This document shows positions 1 to 11,533 of a stretch of DNA of 64,000 nt, in pieces (within the stretch, counting starts at the first letter, position 1; every line of letters begins with the position of its first letter). Origin of the DNA: Sinotaia quadrata (taxonomy: Eukaryota; Mollusca; Gastropoda; Architaenioglossa; Viviparidae); contig CM054183.1 in assembly GCA_028829895.1 (NCBI GenBank), positions 73,333,571 to 73,397,570 of the forward strand, given 5' to 3'. A model generated the notes under the pieces. It saw only the letters and a program-made list of their open reading frames with translations, made no database searches and was not told the DNA's origin. The position numbers and the translations under genes are program-made.

Positions 1-3000
1 TTGTGTTGCTGGGTAACCAGTACGGGGGGGGGGGGGGGGTGTGTGTGTGTGTCTATTACTAGCAGCATAGTAAGCTTTCTTGAGTGATAAAAAAGTTAGG
101 TACAAATAAAAATCTTTTTTCTTGTCTTCTTTATTAACAATAATATTGATTACAATTTATTTACAACGTATTTCTATTCTAAGGGATTTTTTGTTTTAAT
201 TTGCTGAAAAATTGGAAACTTGATAAACTGGTGGTAAAATATCTCTGATTAATTTTAAAGGAAAACAACATTTAATTATCTCTGATTAATTTTAAAGGAA
301 AACAACATTTAATTCAGGGTCAAAAATATGAAAGTGATAAATATTTATTAGTGGGAAAAATTAAAGTCAATAAAGTTATTGTACAACCAACAAAAAAAAA
401 CTGCATGAGTTATTCATGCTAGCTAAGATAATACATTATTATCATATTATATGCATTCTGATATTGTTGCTGTGAATCATACATGTCAAAGGTATGCTTT
501 TGCTGAATGAAAACTGTAAACTTTCATGAACATTTTCAATGATAAAGCATATAATACCAACCTCATATACTGGATTAATTTTGCAGAGTCCTGGTGACTA
601 CACATAGTGGATTAATTACTCTTTCCACTTTGGACATAAAAGAACATACAGACAATACATGCTTTTGCTCAAAATATAACAGATGCACAGGTGATATTTG
701 CTCAAACTTCAAAATGGTCTCTTTTCAACAAACATATCTTCTTAAAACATTTTTGTATCTTAAGAACATTTCTATATCTGTGTATTATCATAATGAAACA
801 TCTGATATCTAATTTGTAAACCCATTAGTTTGTAAACCCATGTACCTGACTGTATGACATGGCATGTAGAGTATTTTGTCCATTTAAAATCATAATTTCA
901 CAAATACATAGTTCGATTAATCTGACCCCTGAGTTATCAATGCAGACATCTCATTTCTTTTTACATGGATTGTTGTTGTTTTTTAAGGACACCTATACAA
1001 ACAAAATATTGCCCCTTAATAGAATTATTTTCTTGTGTGAATACTATTTTACCATCATAAGAGCATATCTCCCTCTTGGCCTGACTGATTTCTAGAACCA
1101 CCATTACATGACATGCCCATTAAGCCCAAACCCACAAGACCTGTGAGATACAAGGACCCATAATTTTTTGCACTCAGTTGCAATGTCACTAAAGTTTGTC
1201 TTTCATATATGCACCAGTGCTAACCTCTCTTCCAGTCTTAAACAGTTCAAGTCCAAATATTCTTCTGATCCCAGAAAAGTACACTCAAATTAAATATTCC
1301 TACTAACTGGGTGCAACAAGTGACTTCATTATCTGTATATAGATATTATTAACTGGAACAGCAAGAAAGTGATAGCATAATACCCTTATTCTAGTTCTGC
1401 ATCTTGCTATCCAGAAACCATACAGAACTACATGCATATTCAGGTACCTTCTGCTACGCTTATCTCCTCAAATACAGAATCCTTTCTTCTAAATACAAGT
1501 GTTATAAAATCATTTAATTAAATATTACCATAATACCAAAAACTTTAGGTTTAATAGAAACATAAAGAGATAATAACATTCTGGTACTTCTATTCAACAG
1601 GAATACTTAATATAGTTGTAATAAGATCAATGAATCAAGTAATTTTCACCAATATACATTAAAAGTATTAATTCTGCTGCCTTTACCATGATTCAACTAT
1701 ATTAATTTACCATTATTATCACTGTTTTATCATACTGTGTTAATGAAAGTGAAAGAACGCATTTAAGTTTCGGAAGTGAAGGGAAACAATAATTTGCACT
1801 GGATGAATTATTATTATTGTCACATAATGGCATTACGTAGCCCACACTCACCCTATCTAAAAAAAGACTACATTTAAAACCTATCTCTAGGACAGTTGAC
1901 CCTTACCTCACAGCTAGAGAGTGGCCTAATCAGTAACTCATTTTAAACAGACTATTCAGAGCACAACTCAACCATGCACAACAAATGTACTGGAAAACAA
2001 CCTGTTAGCTGACAGACCATGCAACTTGACCACTGAGGTAACATGTATCGGCTCTCTTGCGTTAATAAGCTATAATCATATTGCATAGCAGCTACCACCT
2101 TATTGCTGGTTACTGATGCAGCAGGAACCCATCCTCTGTGTATATTACTGCCGAAGGTATGTGGTTTTGCTTGTATAACTAAATATTACATCCATGTTTT
2201 ATCTTAACCATAACCATATTTTCGTATTGATATACATTCCACTTAGGATATTAGAATGACCTTGTACATAAGAGTGTTCTTTCAGGGAACACATGTGGAC
2301 AAACTCTTCAGCCCATGTGCTTTTACTGGCAGATCAGCACCTTATTTCCAATGTTGACTCTCAACGAGTGCTGAGACACAAAGCAATGCAGAAGCAGAAC
2401 AACACATAGGCAAGAGACCACATTCAACTGACCACATGCACCATTGCTGCAACAACTAACTAGGACCCTAAATGACAATGTCATGTGCATCTTGAGATAA
2501 GTGGGCCATAAAATCAACAGCTGTACAGCTTCTCTCATAATTTTGCTCAAGTGAACCTAACTCAAATAACCACAACAGTGTCAAACTATCTCTTACTACA
2601 CTACATGATCATGATTATGAATGATATACATTTATAAACTCTTATCCATCGAACTATTCACGATATGTAACCACAGTTCTGTGCTATTTTATTTCACTTT
2701 TTAAAATATATTTTATTACTGATTACGTGAGGCCATCACCTGAATAAGAAAGACAGTGACTTGTTGCAAACTGCATGATTGTGAACACATGCCAAGGACA
2801 GCTGCCATTTTTGAAAAGGTTATGTGGATTGACTTTCATTATTTCTCTGAAACTCTACTCTCATTTCCTTGATGATATCCATGAACTTGATTATATATTT
2901 ACGTTAATTGGCTGCTAATGTCTATGCTAGGATAAACTGAATGATTGTCCAGCGTTAATCAAACATTGTTGAGAAGTGATGTAAATGTCAATGCATTTGA

Positions 3001-3602
3001 TTATATTCATATGTTGTATATTTGATTGTTGATTTAATAAATGTATTATTTAAATTATTGATCTTCTTACACATATTAATAACCATATATTGGAGAGACA
3101 GTGGAGGTGTGTGTCGCTAAATATAGATTAAAAGATGGATTGTCTTCTTCTTTGGTATAGAGTTTTCCACATACAGAAATAATGTGTGACAGTAAATATT
3201 TTTTTTATAATGTTGTGGAAGAGAGAAAATGTTTACAGTGTCTGCATATCCGCCAAGTGAGAGAGATGAGTGCTGTCTGTGGGGGAATTATTAATAACAA
3301 AAACTGAGATTCTCATCACTTGTAATTAGTTATGGATGATTAAATAATAATAATAATCATAACTGATAACTAAGGTGGCACTGGCATCACAAATAGTAAA
3401 AAAGAAAAGAATGCTACTGTTATTGCAAACATTTTTCAGAAATTGCATTTACAAAACACATTTTTCAAGTTCATTCATTTCTTTTTAAAATGTTTGCAGC
3501 TAAAATTATATTTTCTTCCAATTATATATTATTGTTTTAACAAATAAAAATGGAAAATCACAATTCTCATTAGCAATTTAAAAATAAACAAGAAATGCTC
3601 AC
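1..3602. other. Intron after exon 14 (incomplete)
   Basis: Intronic sequence left of exon 14. It holds a poly(G) run at 24-39 followed by (TG)n to 52, and a perfect 37-bp tandem duplication (241-314). I see no convincing exon, RNA gene or recognisable transposon here. Short open frames look random. Confidence 0.5.
241..314 (+). repeat. Perfect 37-bp tandem duplication
   Basis: The unit beginning ATCTCTGATTAATTTTAAAG occurs twice back to back (241-277 and 278-314) without a mismatch, so the duplication is recent. Confidence 0.95.
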
Positions 3603-3729
3603 AGGAATATTACACAGCATGTCATCCAAAGCATCCAAATCAGTACCACAAGCCTGAGCTTTGTTCAGAAGTAAACAGGATTCCTTCACTGCTAGCTTTA
3701 AAATATAATTAACAAGTTCATCTGCCAGC
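3603..3729 (-). CDS. HECTD4: HECTD4-like exon 14 (residues 845-887)
   Basis: A 127-nt exon, phase 2 to phase 0, with acceptor ATTTTCAG ending at 3730 and donor ATTCCT|GTGAGC. It encodes LADELVNYILKLAVKESCLL, LNKAQACGTDLDALDDML and CNIP. It is the last exon seen; the next must lie beyond the left edge. The preceding intron, 7.7 kb, is the longest in the window. Confidence 0.87.
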
Positions 3730-6269
3730 CTGAAAATGATAATAAGATTTCAGGGAAATAAATTAGTAAACTGTTAAAAAGAAATATAAGACATTAAAAA
3801 CAATAAAACTTTCCAATAAACTATGCAACTCCTTTCACTTATAACTTTTTTTGCTGTAACTTCTAATTATGGCAAACTATTTCAACAACTTCAAAATGTC
3901 CAAAACTCTTCATATTATCAATGCCAATGCTAAGTGTTATTTACAAAAATAAAGTTGTTCTTTTATATTTGACCTTGAGAGAAAATATGATAAATGTTTA
4001 TAAAAGGCAGCTGATGTTTTAAAAAAAATGTTAAGACAGATTAAAGGTGATATTTAAATATCATTAAAATGTGTGTGTGTATTATTGATTTAAACGAAGA
4101 TTTTGTCTGTGAATTAAACTGATCAATTCAAATTTGTTTACTGATTTCTGAACAGGAAAACAGAAAAACACAATGAATTGTTGTTACTGACCCTTTCACC
4201 ATGCAAACATTCTTAACTCAAAAAGCTCAATAAGTGGGTAAAAATAAATGGCTCATACTCATACCAAAGTTCCCTCTAATATTTTTCCTGTGTGTGGAAC
4301 TTGCTCCTGTGTGTATAGAACTGGCGGCTGTTTGAGCTTGCGTGGAATTTTGAAACTTTTGATAAGGTCATCCAATGAAATGCACACAAATCTATATACT
4401 AGAGTCAGAATCTTCCATTAATTCATAATAGCTGACTCCATTCAGAGCAAAATGAAAGCAAAATTCAAACAATATGGCATTTTGACCCCTTTCATGAGAA
4501 AGAATACAGTTGTTTCAAAATACTTTTATTTTAATATTTAGATATCTCGCATAGCCAGACTTAAAGTCTTAAACTTTCCAAATCAAGTGAAATCTCTCAA
4601 ATGACCATGTCAAACCCTCTGGCCTATTTAGATGCTAGCAGGAATTGAGGTCAGATACAAAGCAAGTCATTTGATGCTGATGATCAAAATGCTTTAATAT
4701 ATTGAAATATATTTTACTCTCTTAGATTCACAATATTCATTTCAAAAACTGTTTTCACAAATAGTTGTTCAAATTTAATTCTTTGAACTCCACGTGCCTA
4801 TATGTAACAAACCCCTAACCCAAGTTCCCTGAGCAAAAAAACCATCAATTTAAAAAAAATTTTTTTTTTAATTTTCTATGTGAAATCAGTTAGCCACTCA
4901 AGGTGTGAAACACTTTATCACCAAAATTCCTTCTTGGAATGATAATCAGACCAACAGCGGCTGTTAATTCGAATGCACAGGTAGTCTTTGCAAGCAGAAC
5001 ATCAAAAGACTGTCGCCATATTTAACCTTGTACACTACATTCATTTTAGCCTTATACACTACAATGAACTTGCGTGCCAAGACGGAGACACACAAAATTT
5101 TGGAAGTGTTCATTTCTAGGGTAAGTTAGCATATACCAATGTTGTAGTTTATCGGGATATAATTTTATATGTTTATACCACTATTGCAGGACACCATGGA
5201 AATCCAATTTTCTGGTAATCCCGCTAAAGCAGGATCTTGAGTTCAAAGGGTTAATCATGGATTATTAATTATAATTATTATGTATTTTTAATCCATTACT
5301 AACAAACATTACTTCACTGTTTTTAAACCCCAAAACAATTACTGTAATCAAATTAAAAAAATATTTCTATAAGATCTATCAATTTCTTTCTATGAGGAAC
5401 TTGTGTGAATAAAATAAAAAAAACTTAATGATATCATGAACCATTTTTGAGAATTTCAATTCTAAATGTACTGGCATTAAATATAAAAAATGTGTAATGC
5501 AGTGTCAGGCGACCGGAGTGCAGCAGCACCCTGGGGTGCCACTAGAATTTTCAAAGGTGCCACAAAAAATTTGGAAATTAAAAAGATTTTTGAAAAGAGC
5601 AGCTGATAAATGTGTATGAAATGTACGAAGTGCAGAATAACCCGCCAGATGGAGTGGTGGCCAACAATTATTCCTTACTTAACTGCATTTAATTTTGCGC
5701 ACAGTTGTGTGAGCTACCGGATGTTTATCAGTGTTCTATGGGGTGACATGAGTGATATCAATGCTTGCTCCCAATACCATGAATCCTGTTCTTTACAGTT
5801 TACATGTAGTCAGAAATATTTACATTTTATTTTTATATTTTAAATATTTCCATTTTACTTTAAAAACCTAATACAAAATAATGCAAAGAAAAGGTATGTT
5901 TGTTAGCGCAAGGAATTTCAGTAGTCCGTTTTTGTTGCTGTTCCAGTAAGAAAACACGCGTAAATTAGACATTGATCTTTATTCAGTCAGCCAATTGCCT
6001 TATTGTAAAGTTAACCAATCGCTTCTTGATGCACATATGAAAATAACAAGGAACTAAATTTACATAAACCTACATACAAATATTGCATAAACATGTATTT
6101 ATCAGTGATATAGACGTATACGTACTTTTACTAATATCCAAAATTACAAACAATGTCTTCAGAAACAGCAATTCTCACAGTGTGCTGCGTAGTCTGGAAA
6201 TTGCACATGATCTATATAAGGCCTATGGCAGTGTAAACAATACTAAGTAAGCTTGAGATTTTGGAAAGA

Positions 6270-7040
6270 TGGACACATTTTTGATCCGACAGAAAGAAGG
6301 TGAGAAAAACATCAACCTGAATTAGCAAAATGAGAAAAAGAAAAGTGTACTGAAAAAGTCAATCACAAAAAAGCGAAAATATTTGGAAGAATATCTGGAG
6401 TAAGGCTTCATTGCATCAGAAAAAGACAAATTACTTCTGTTTTGTCTGATGTGCTCAACAACTCTTAGCAATGAATCAATGAATCCAAGCAAGTTAAAAT
6501 GTTACCTTGAAACAAAACAACAACTCTTATCAATGAATCAATTAATCCAAGCAAGTTAAAATGGCACCTTGAAACAAAACAACAACTCTTAGCAATGAAT
6601 CAATGAATCCAAGCAAGTTAAAATGGCACCTTGAAACAAAACAACAACTCTTAGCAATGAATCAATGAATCCAAGCAAGTTAAAATGGCACCTTGAAAAA
6701 AAACATCCAGATCAAAAGAACAAGCCAATCATTTTCTTCAAGACACTGCGATCAAATCTTCAAAAACAATTGAAGAGACTGAAGAAATTTACGGCTGTAT
6801 CAGATCAAGCTCAATTTGCCAATTTCAAGATTGCTCAACTTCTAATGAAAAAGAAAAAAATCTCATGCAGAAGCCGAAGCAGTTATTATGCCAGCATTGA
6901 AAATTGCAGCAGAATGTATGTTGACAAATGAAGCTGTTGAAAAATTTATGAATATTCCACTGTCATCAAAAACCATCACACAAAAAATACAATGCATGTC
7001 GGAAGATATCATGTCCCAACTGTGAGAAATGTTCAATGAT
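6270..7040 (+). pseudogene. BED-finger hAT transposase (SCAND3/ZBED5-like), N-terminal half, broken
   Basis: Starting at ATGGACACATTTTTGATCCG (6270), scattered frames follow the N-terminus of domesticated-type hAT transposases of the SCAND3/ZBED5/GTF2IRD2-like group. They show KRKYLEEYLE, GFIASEKDKLLLFCLMCSTT, then a BED zinc finger with C-x2-C (CLMC) and H-x4-H (HLEKKHP), then KIAQLLMKKKK, IMPALKIAAECMLTNEA and a NIPLSSKTI block. Several stops and frame changes are present and the catalytic region is missing. Part of the finger-coding DNA is tandemly amplified (6456-6703). It is in antisense orientation to the host gene. The family call is from memory but the pattern is characteristic. Confidence 0.75.
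6456..6703 (+). repeat. Four tandem 62-bp units in the BED-finger region
   Basis: Units begin at 6456, 6518, 6580 and 6642, each with CAACAACTCTTA(G/T)CAATGAATC, then CCAAGCAAGTTAAAATG and ACCTTGAAACAAAA. They match the DNA coding the SNESMNPSKLKWHLE part of the zinc finger. Since 62 is not a multiple of three, the expansion destroys the frame. Confidence 0.92.
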
Positions 7041-7539
7041 TCAAAAGATGGTATTTACAAATTGTGGGCAATTCACTCAATGAAAGTTATGGAAAATCTC
7101 AACTGCTTTTTCATTTTGAGATTCATAAGATATGGAAGAATTATGAATGAATATTTTTTTCTGTTGCAAATTGCATTCAATGACTACTGGAGAAGATATT
7201 TTTTAATTGGTGGATGACAGCAGCAAGAAATTCTGAATGAAACGGGAAAACTGTGTCAGTGTTTGCACTGACAGAGAGCCATCAATGCTAGGATGCAAGA
7301 AAGGAATTGTTTCACTTCCTATGACAAAACGGAAATGTAGAAATCGTTCATTGTATGATTGATGAAATTGATGAGTGGGGCAAATGTAGGTTTGTTTGTT
7401 TATTTGTTTGTATTTTTATACCGAGTCAACTTTGTAGGTTATCTCATGGCAGGTCAGTTCATCAGAACATGGTATAAACTTAGGTAGATATGATTAAAAA
7501 TTTAATTTAAATGTAGGCATTCCATGGAAGGACCAGACG

Positions 7540-7995
7540 TAACTCACAGATTTTGACTTTGCAGAACATAACCACCAGGTTACAATCAAAAGCTGGCAAA
7601 TTTGAACTCAGGATAAGAGGCATTAAAACAAAGGTCATGCAGACCAGCAACCCAGATCTAAGTCAGACACCAACCAAGTGCAACAGTTCACCTACATCAG
7701 AAACACACTGTTGCATGATGGAAGCACTGTTCTGGTTATCAAATGTATAAATGACAAAGCATCAACAGTGTTTCAATAACTGTAGCTGATTCAGCCTGCA
7801 CCATCATCAGCAAAAGAAATAATTAAGACTCTACAAAGTTATCACCATACCAACAGCAATTTGCAACAGTAAAACATGGAAATTAACCACAAGAACAGAA
7901 GTTCAACACATTCCACAAGCAAAGCATGCACAGAATACTCGGTGTCACATATCATGATCGAATCAATGAAAAAAGTTGAGGATGGAAAGACCAAG
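7540..7995 (+). pseudogene. LINE reverse transcriptase fragment, degraded
   Basis: Frames recall the palm-to-thumb part of a non-LTR reverse transcriptase. A DFDFAEH-like stretch (7545) stands where the usual F-A-D-D box is expected, followed by KFELRIR and TKVMQT (7595-7650). FTYIRNTLLHDGS (7690) matches the usual FxYLGSxLxxDGS. FHKQSMHRILGVTYHDRI (about 7905-7965) matches the usual thumb LRxILGIxWxDRI. Frames change repeatedly and stops are present, so it is dead. It lies antisense to the host gene. Confidence 0.65.
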
Positions 7996-8717
7996 CAAAA
8001 CTTGGCATTAAACATTCAAAGAGTACCTGTTAAATGGGAAGAAGTTGAGAAAACTTGTTGCCCAAAGATGTCCAGATGCAAAGTAAGCTGAAGTCTTGGA
8101 TTAAAGACTTTCTGAATACCATGGTAAGATTTTTAATTAGTTTTTACTGTTTCTTTCAAATCATTTCAAAATGTGACCATTTACATTGATAAATGATAAC
8201 AAAATCAGCGTGATGTATTTGTCAACTTCCCATGATTAGTTCAAAAATTTATTGCAAATTTAATAATTAATTTCTTTCTTCATTTAAACTAACACTTCAA
8301 TCCTGAGAGAAAGTCTGTTGTAATTTTTTATTTCCACTTAATTTCTATTTAACATTTTCACTGTCTTAAAAATCTTGTTGAAGACATTTAAATATTAAAT
8401 TTATAGAAATTATATTTTCCTCTGTATATACAATTCTAATAATGGATAAATATTTGATTAACTAATTCTCTTGAGTTTTATTTTGAACCAATTATTGAAC
8501 CATATATTTTTAGTAATATAATTTTATTAAAGAGAGAGATATAATAGACACGGATCAAAATATGCATTACTGAACTTTAAATGGTTTCATTTAATTATGC
8601 TTTCCAATAAGTTTATGAACTAATGCTTTCCAGCAAGACAATGAAACATTTTAAACACATAAACTGTAACATTAACAACTTTTTTTTTCTAATGTATTTA
8701 TTTGTTTGCATATTGCA

Positions 8718-9000
8718 AAATCATGCACTCATTGTCGAACATACAACACAATAGAACACTTTCTACTACATTGTTCAAATACAGAGAAGAACGAAAATGC
8801 TTGACTGACACAATGAGACTATTACATTTACCAGTTACCACACAAACACTACTCTTTCCAAATAAATATCACCAAAATCATATACACCAAGCCATCATCA
8901 CATATCTCATTCACACAAACACACTTCACCTACTATAAAAATAAATATTAATAAAACCCACCACACACACACCATTACACAATAAGTAATAAAAAAGAAA
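8718..9000 (+). pseudogene. LINE C-terminal zinc-knuckle fragment and 3' end
   Basis: From 8723 the frame reads CTHCRTYNTIEHFLLHC, an intact C-x2-C-x8-H-x4-C knuckle of the kind found at the end of I/Jockey-type LINE polyproteins. After a frame change it continues KYREERKCLTDTMRLLHLPV, FPNKYHQNHIHQAIITYL and ends HLL at 8938. A C/A-rich tail without T-runs follows, ending near an inverted GGAAGTTAC...GCTTCC, consistent with a LINE 3' UTR. Confidence 0.65.
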
Positions 9001-10212
9001 ACCACAAACTCAAAGGAAGTTACAAATAGCTTCCTCACATTTTTTTTAAAAAAATTTCTATACATATATTAACACAATTCCTAGGAAAAACAATGCTTAC
9101 AATAACTGACACACGAATAAAGCATGTAAGTAAACTGTAAACAATGACAGGCAAATGGAAAACTAATTCCATAACTTCCATAAATATTCCACATATTTTT
9201 TTTTTTAACATTACTACCCTCCTAGAACAGTAAGGAGGAAGGCCCCACAGGAACTCTACAGAAACTGAGAACATCAAGAAGATGAAAAGTTTCCACGCAA
9301 TTCCTGTGGGGAAAAGAAGTGATCGTAAAGAAGAAGAAATTAACAACTGGTAGACTCTTATCTTATCTCACTAGTCTGATGATTGTTTGGATCAATATTA
9401 GTTTGACACAAAGTACTGACAGCTGGTTTTGATTATGAACATAAATGAGACTGACTTTGCAAAAATTAATTACTTACATGGCTGTTTTTGACCAACAGTG
9501 AGGTCAAATATCAAATCCACAATTTTGAGTCCTGGTAATAATCATATTCAGTCCTTTGATGATTTTTGAAGTTGAACTAACAATTACTGTTATGTCTCCC
9601 AAGTATATCATGGTAAAAGAAAAAAGAATAAACTTAAAAAACAGGTTTATTTTAGAATATATATTCTAAGCCTTGGAATTATGTTGCGAGTAGCATGAGA
9701 ATTCTTAAGGAGTGCAGAGAAAACCAGTAGGTCTTTCATCTTTAGTTGTTTAAAAAGGGTGTCTTCAATTGCTTTAATTATAATTAATTAATTATTACTT
9801 CATTTTAGTTTACGTACTAAATTTTAGATAATATTGTTATTAACTGTATTTAGGCAAGTATGAATCATGGTTTGCAAGACTGTTGGTCCAACATTCTTTT
9901 GCTACTTCTTTGTCTAGAGCAGGGGTCACCAAACTTTTTCACAGTGGGCTGGATAACTTTTCAAAATGACAAGTGCAGGCCACATAATCATTCTGTACAA
10001 TACTTGCAAGCCAGAACAAAAGCTCTGGGGAAAAAAGACAAAAAACTAAGTTTAGCATTCCATGTTAACCATGGGTGAGTGGCGTGCAATGCACAAAAAA
10101 CAAAGACAACCAAAATATTTATTTACTAAAAATGTTATCAAAGAAGGTGACATTAGCAAAAAGATAGTTACATCATATCCGAATCTCACAAACTAAGCAG
10201 CAAAAAAGGTTA

Positions 10213-10602
10213 GTGAAATTTGTGAAACTGACGTTTGGCTTTCAAGATATCATCAATGTTTGATTTGGAATTGCTGCATCCAATCAAGAGAATTGCTTTC
10301 AAATGTTCATCAGTCAATCTTGTTCGATGTGTTGACTTCACATACTTCATTACTGACATAAGTTGTTCCAAACACTGATGCAATACCAGTGGCAAATTTC
10401 TTCAGTTTCGGAAACTCAACATCAAGTAAGCAGCAGTTAAATTCAACAAGTTTTCCTTCTGTGTACTTCTCTTTCAACAAGTCATTTACTTGCAAATCAA
10501 TGAGCTCCAAATGTAGTTCAACTGGCACATCATCAAGGTTACAATCAAACGGAATCTGGAAAAGAAGATTGTCACTCTCAATTCTGTCAAGATCTGAAAA
10601 TC

Positions 10603-10658
<56 letters not shown>

Positions 10659-10895
10659 TCAAGTCACGAATAATTTTTTGGGGAAAATTGAGGTTAACAT
10701 CTTCGGTGATTGTAGTGCAAAAATTCTTTGAAACAGTGAAAATGGGAAAAGTTTTCTCCTTCCTGTTAGTTGTGCTTCGAACAATGACAGCTTTCTCCAA
10801 AATCCTTTGATGATTCTGTTGAAAATAGTAAATTTAAGGTACATAGCAGCAAGGAGGTCTCCACACATATGAAGATCTCCTAGTATTCTAAACAT
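10213..10895 (-). pseudogene. hAT (GTF2IRD2/ZBED5-like) transposase C-terminal half, broken
   Basis: The minus strand reads RLFEAQLTGRRKLFPFSLFQ, then, after the poly(T) interruption, VELHLELIDLQVNDLLKEKY, FPKLKKFATGIASVFGTTY, a frame change, and EQLMSVMKYVKSTHRTRLTD followed by EHLKAILL. The last part is the hAT C-terminal dimerisation block (SxFGSTYxCEQLFSxMKxxKxxxRxRLTDEHL). At least two frame changes and the homopolymer break it. Confidence 0.82.
10607..10655 (+). repeat. 49-base poly(A) run
   Basis: An uninterrupted A tract inside the hAT element, flanked by AATCTCT and GCTTCAAG. No SINE or processed-gene body is attached on either side, and no target duplication is evident. Confidence 0.97.
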
Positions 10896-11427
10896 AATAT
10901 TTAAATTTAAATTGTGTCACAACGTCTCATGTTCCATATGTTTTATCAAGCAAATTCAAGTACAGTTGGCAGGCCTGATGAACTGACGTCGCGGGCCGTA
11001 GTTTGGTGACCCCCTGATCTAGAGTGAAGAATAGGTTAGGATTCCCCATCTTCAAGTGAAGTCATAAGACTTAAATCAATCCATTATTTTCCAAGATTAG
11101 TTTCTAGTGGCTCTTGAGATACTACTATCTTCTTCTTCTTGGTGCTTCCTACTTGGTCTTTTAGCATTCTTTTTTGTTTGTAGCTATAGTCTATTACAAA
11201 CCGCTGCAAAGTTTTAAAACATATCAACCTTACCTGTTATATTAAATGAATATTTTAAAAAGTTGTTCCACAAGTGCTGAATGCTTCTACCCATTTAGTC
11301 TTAGTGTCGCATATTTTATGTCCTTATTCCATATTCCAAATAGGAAATGAAAATAATTCTTTGTAGATATATCTGAGCTAATTTCATTTACATATTTTTT
11401 CACCTAAAATTACCATAGACTAAATAC

Positions 11428-11533
11428 CTGAGATAAGCTGTTTCAGGTGTGCTGATGCACTGTGTCCGAAGCTGTTCTGCAAAACTTGTTAGAATCATGT
11501 CTCGAAGCACTAGCAGGGCTGCATTATCATCAG
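11428..11533 (-). CDS. HECTD4: HECTD4-like exon 13 (residues 810-845)
   Basis: A 106-nt exon, phase 1 to phase 2, with acceptor AAAACAG ending at 11534 and donor CTCAG|GTATTT. It encodes ADDNAALLVLRDMILTSFAE then QLRTQCISTPETAYLR. It lies just outside the intronic hAT element that ends at 11016. Confidence 0.88.

Larger units (their letters stand above)
9920..11016 (-). mobile_element. Non-autonomous hAT element with TIRs and 8-bp target duplication
   Basis: Left end CAGGGGTCACCAAACTTTTT; right end, read inward on the other strand, CAGGGGGTCACCAAACT. It is flanked by GTCTAGAG (9912-9919) and ATCTAGAG (11017-11024), an 8-bp duplication with one mismatch, as expected for hAT elements. Inside is the C-terminal half of a BED-type hAT transposase on the minus strand, plus a 49-base poly(A). 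The start of the transposase is missing, so the copy is internally deleted. Confidence 0.9.
3730..11427. other. Intron 13, transposon-rich
   Basis: It contains BED-type hAT remains (6270-7040), LINE RT remains (7540-7995), a LINE C-terminal fragment (8718-9000) and a hAT element with TIRs (9920-11016), each listed below. The stretches 3730-6240 and 9350-9900 hold only AT-rich sequence. A fragment at 5500-5570 and one at 4265-4400 look like eroded hAT-type repeat ends, but lack clear TIR pairs. Confidence 0.6.

Noticed and set aside
2323..2550. 75-codon minus-strand open frame in the last intron, considered as a further HECTD4 exon
   Set aside because: No acceptor/donor pair with matching phase, and the peptide looks random and Cys/Leu/Val-biased.
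9035..9346. 103-codon minus-strand open frame
   Set aside because: It overlaps the 3' tail of a LINE fragment; the composition is hydrophobic and arises from the A/C-biased tail on the other strand. No family resemblance.
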